From Cacajao melanocephalus (Eukaryota; Chordata; Mammalia; Primates; Pitheciidae): DNA of 64,000 bases. This document shows positions 11,604 through 64,000 of this stretch, piece after piece; position 1 is the first letter of the stretch, and each line of letters starts with the position of its first letter. The notes below the pieces were generated by a model. The model saw only the letters and a list, made by a program, of their open reading frames with translations, did not search any database and was not told the DNA's origin. The position numbers were made by a program, and so were the translations under genes. The DNA lies in the NCBI GenBank assembly GCA_963573385.1, contig CAUYLG010048372.1, forward strand, positions 1 to 64,000, written 5' to 3'.

Positions 11604-64000
<52,397 letters not shown>

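Overview
The window is primate, almost certainly human, nuclear DNA. It is dense in Alu (J, S and Y types), L1, L2, MIR, MaLR LTR and Tigger/mariner/hAT fossils. It carries most of one large plus-strand gene that I recognise from its protein sequence: DYNC1I2, cytoplasmic dynein 1 intermediate chain 2 (human 2q31.1). Human versus another ape cannot be settled from the sequence alone.

Layout. 1-11300 is upstream intergenic DNA built mainly of old transposons: L1 5'UTR, L1 tails, L2, Alus, a Tigger fossil and a possible LTR at about 10240-10680. 11320-12170 is a CpG island and TATA-less promoter, with two tandem ZNF143/THAP11-type sites and a non-coding first exon ending at 11603. 14155-62491 holds fourteen coding exons (exons 2-15). 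Together they read as 553 codons in one frame without a stop, and every junction is GT-AG. The gene runs off the right edge: intron 15 begins at 62492, and about 85 C-terminal codons of the 638-residue long isoform lie outside.

Protein logic. Exon 2 encodes the charged N-terminal helix that binds dynactin p150Glued and NudE/NDEL1. Exons 3-5 encode a Ser-rich linker, including the 60-nt cassette exon 5. Exon 6 has the Tctex (DYNLT) segment and the LC8 (DYNLL) motif KETQT. Exon 7 is an acidic linker. Exon 8 is the roadblock (DYNLRB) binding helix. Exons 9-15 supply most of the WD40 propeller that docks on the dynein heavy chain. Exons 7-14 are packed into 4.2 kb (43859-48017), between introns of 9.1 kb and 14.3 kb.

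Most interesting observations: (1) the locus is the paralogue of DYNC1I1/SLC25A13/DLX5-6, where dynein-chain exons act as DLX enhancers, so exon 15 and some repeat-poor intronic blocks are candidate DLX1/DLX2 regulatory DNA; (2) the tandem ZNF143/THAP11 sites; (3) a duplication of about 250 bp whose edge coincides with the exon 6 splice donor; (4) a NAGNAG acceptor at exon 6 next to the cassette exon; (5) a MADE1 (miR-548-type) hairpin 71 bp into intron 2. I found no undescribed multi-gene system, no RNA gene of a standard class and no second protein-coding gene. Repeat boundaries were judged by eye and are accurate to about 5-20 bp; subfamily names are from memory of consensus sequences.
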